DNA from: Pseudomonadota bacterium
GTDB taxonomy: Bacteria; Pseudomonadota; Alphaproteobacteria; Rhizobiales; Rhizobiaceae
Length of the DNA stretch: 64,000 bases
NCBI GenBank assembly: GCA_020161665.1
Contig: JAIUPA010000014.1
Coordinates: 1 to 64,000 of the forward strand
Direction: 5' to 3'
Numbering within the stretch: the first letter of the stretch is position 1; every line of letters starts with the position of its first letter. The notes under the pieces are model-generated. The model had not been told where the DNA came from. It saw only the letters and a list, made by a program, of their open reading frames with translations, and did not search any database. Below are positions 63,851 to 64,000 of this stretch, one piece after another. Position numbers and translations under genes: made by a program.

Positions 63851-64000
63851 GGGCGTTTGCTCCCTTTCCGGCGTAGCGCACGTAGGCGAGTAGCGCGATC
63901 ATCACCACAATCATCAGCGAAATCGAAAGCGCCGAGCCAAGCGGCCAGTTGCGCCCCTGCCCGAACTGCAGGCCGATCAGGTTGCCGATCATCAGGTTCT
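63843..64000 (-). CDS. ABC transporter permease (PotB/PotH type), C-terminal fragment
   Basis: The last 51 codons or so are present and the rest is beyond the right edge. They read LMIGNLIGLQFGQGRNWPLG, then a final membrane helix (ALSISLMIVVMIALLAYV) and a short polar tail, matching the end of PotB-type permeases. It is the partner of the permease at 63032-63850. Confidence 0.85.
   Translation of the reverse strand, partial: NLMIGNLIGLQFGQGRNWPLGSALSISLMIVVMIALLAYVRYAGKGANAHG

Overview
The window looks like chromosomal or large-replicon DNA of an alphaproteobacterium in the Hyphomicrobiales, most likely Rhizobiaceae-like. The GC content looks to be about 60% by eye. It carries a fructose transporter set of the frcBCAK type with a ROK repressor, an LplT-PlsC-Aas fusion, and many Liv-type and Pot-type ABC transporters. 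No rRNA, tRNA, CRISPR array or intact insertion sequence was seen.

Region 1 (1-23.9 kb) is an alicyclic acid degradation locus. A long minus-strand operon starting at badH (13521) runs through badI, a complete five-gene Liv-type ABC importer, an AliB-like acyl-CoA dehydrogenase, an AliA-like CoA ligase, an SDR, a fused enoyl-CoA hydratase/3-hydroxyacyl-CoA dehydrogenase and a thiolase into etfB at the left edge. A MarR regulator (badR-like) is divergent. A second part (acyl-CoA dehydrogenase, zinc-type dehydrogenase, badK-like hydratase) lies at 20.8-23.9 kb. Together they give uptake, CoA activation, ring desaturation, hydration, oxidation and ring opening to pimeloyl-CoA, then beta-oxidation, with electrons leaving through ETF.

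Region 2 (14.2-20.8 kb) is set into the middle of that locus. It is a compact redox module: a membrane diflavin reductase with a PepSY transmembrane domain, a secreted DUF2271 protein carrying a candidate FMN-attachment motif, an ApbE flavin transferase, a secreted Asp/His-rich protein, a small secreted PepSY protein with a His tail, and a divergent two-component system whose sensor has a polyacidic stretch outside the membrane. I read it as a candidate flavin-based periplasmic electron-transfer or metal-reduction system. It is the best candidate here for something incompletely described.

Region 3 (23.9-42 kb) is accessory in character. It has transposase relics of the IS5 and IS21 types, two unrelated hipBA modules, a DUF4160/DUF2442-HTH pair and hicAB. 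Between these lie an amine or amino-acid oxidation operon under an AraC regulator (permease, OCD-family protein, RidA, FAD oxidoreductase), glpD-glpK, and a divergent pair for trans-3-hydroxy-L-proline (dehydratase-type racemase homologue and an imine reductase).

Region 4 (41.8-51.8 kb) is sugar metabolism: glycerate kinase, a FucU-like mutarotase, and the ROK-regulated frcBCA transporter with two kinases. A DUF805 protein and a nuclease follow. Region 5 (51.8-64 kb) has the Aas fusion, a TetR-controlled pspA-yiaA stress pair with three visible operators, a SulP transporter, a DUF1989 protein, an epimerase, an acetylpolyamine deacetylase and a spermidine/putrescine-type ABC importer that runs off the right edge.
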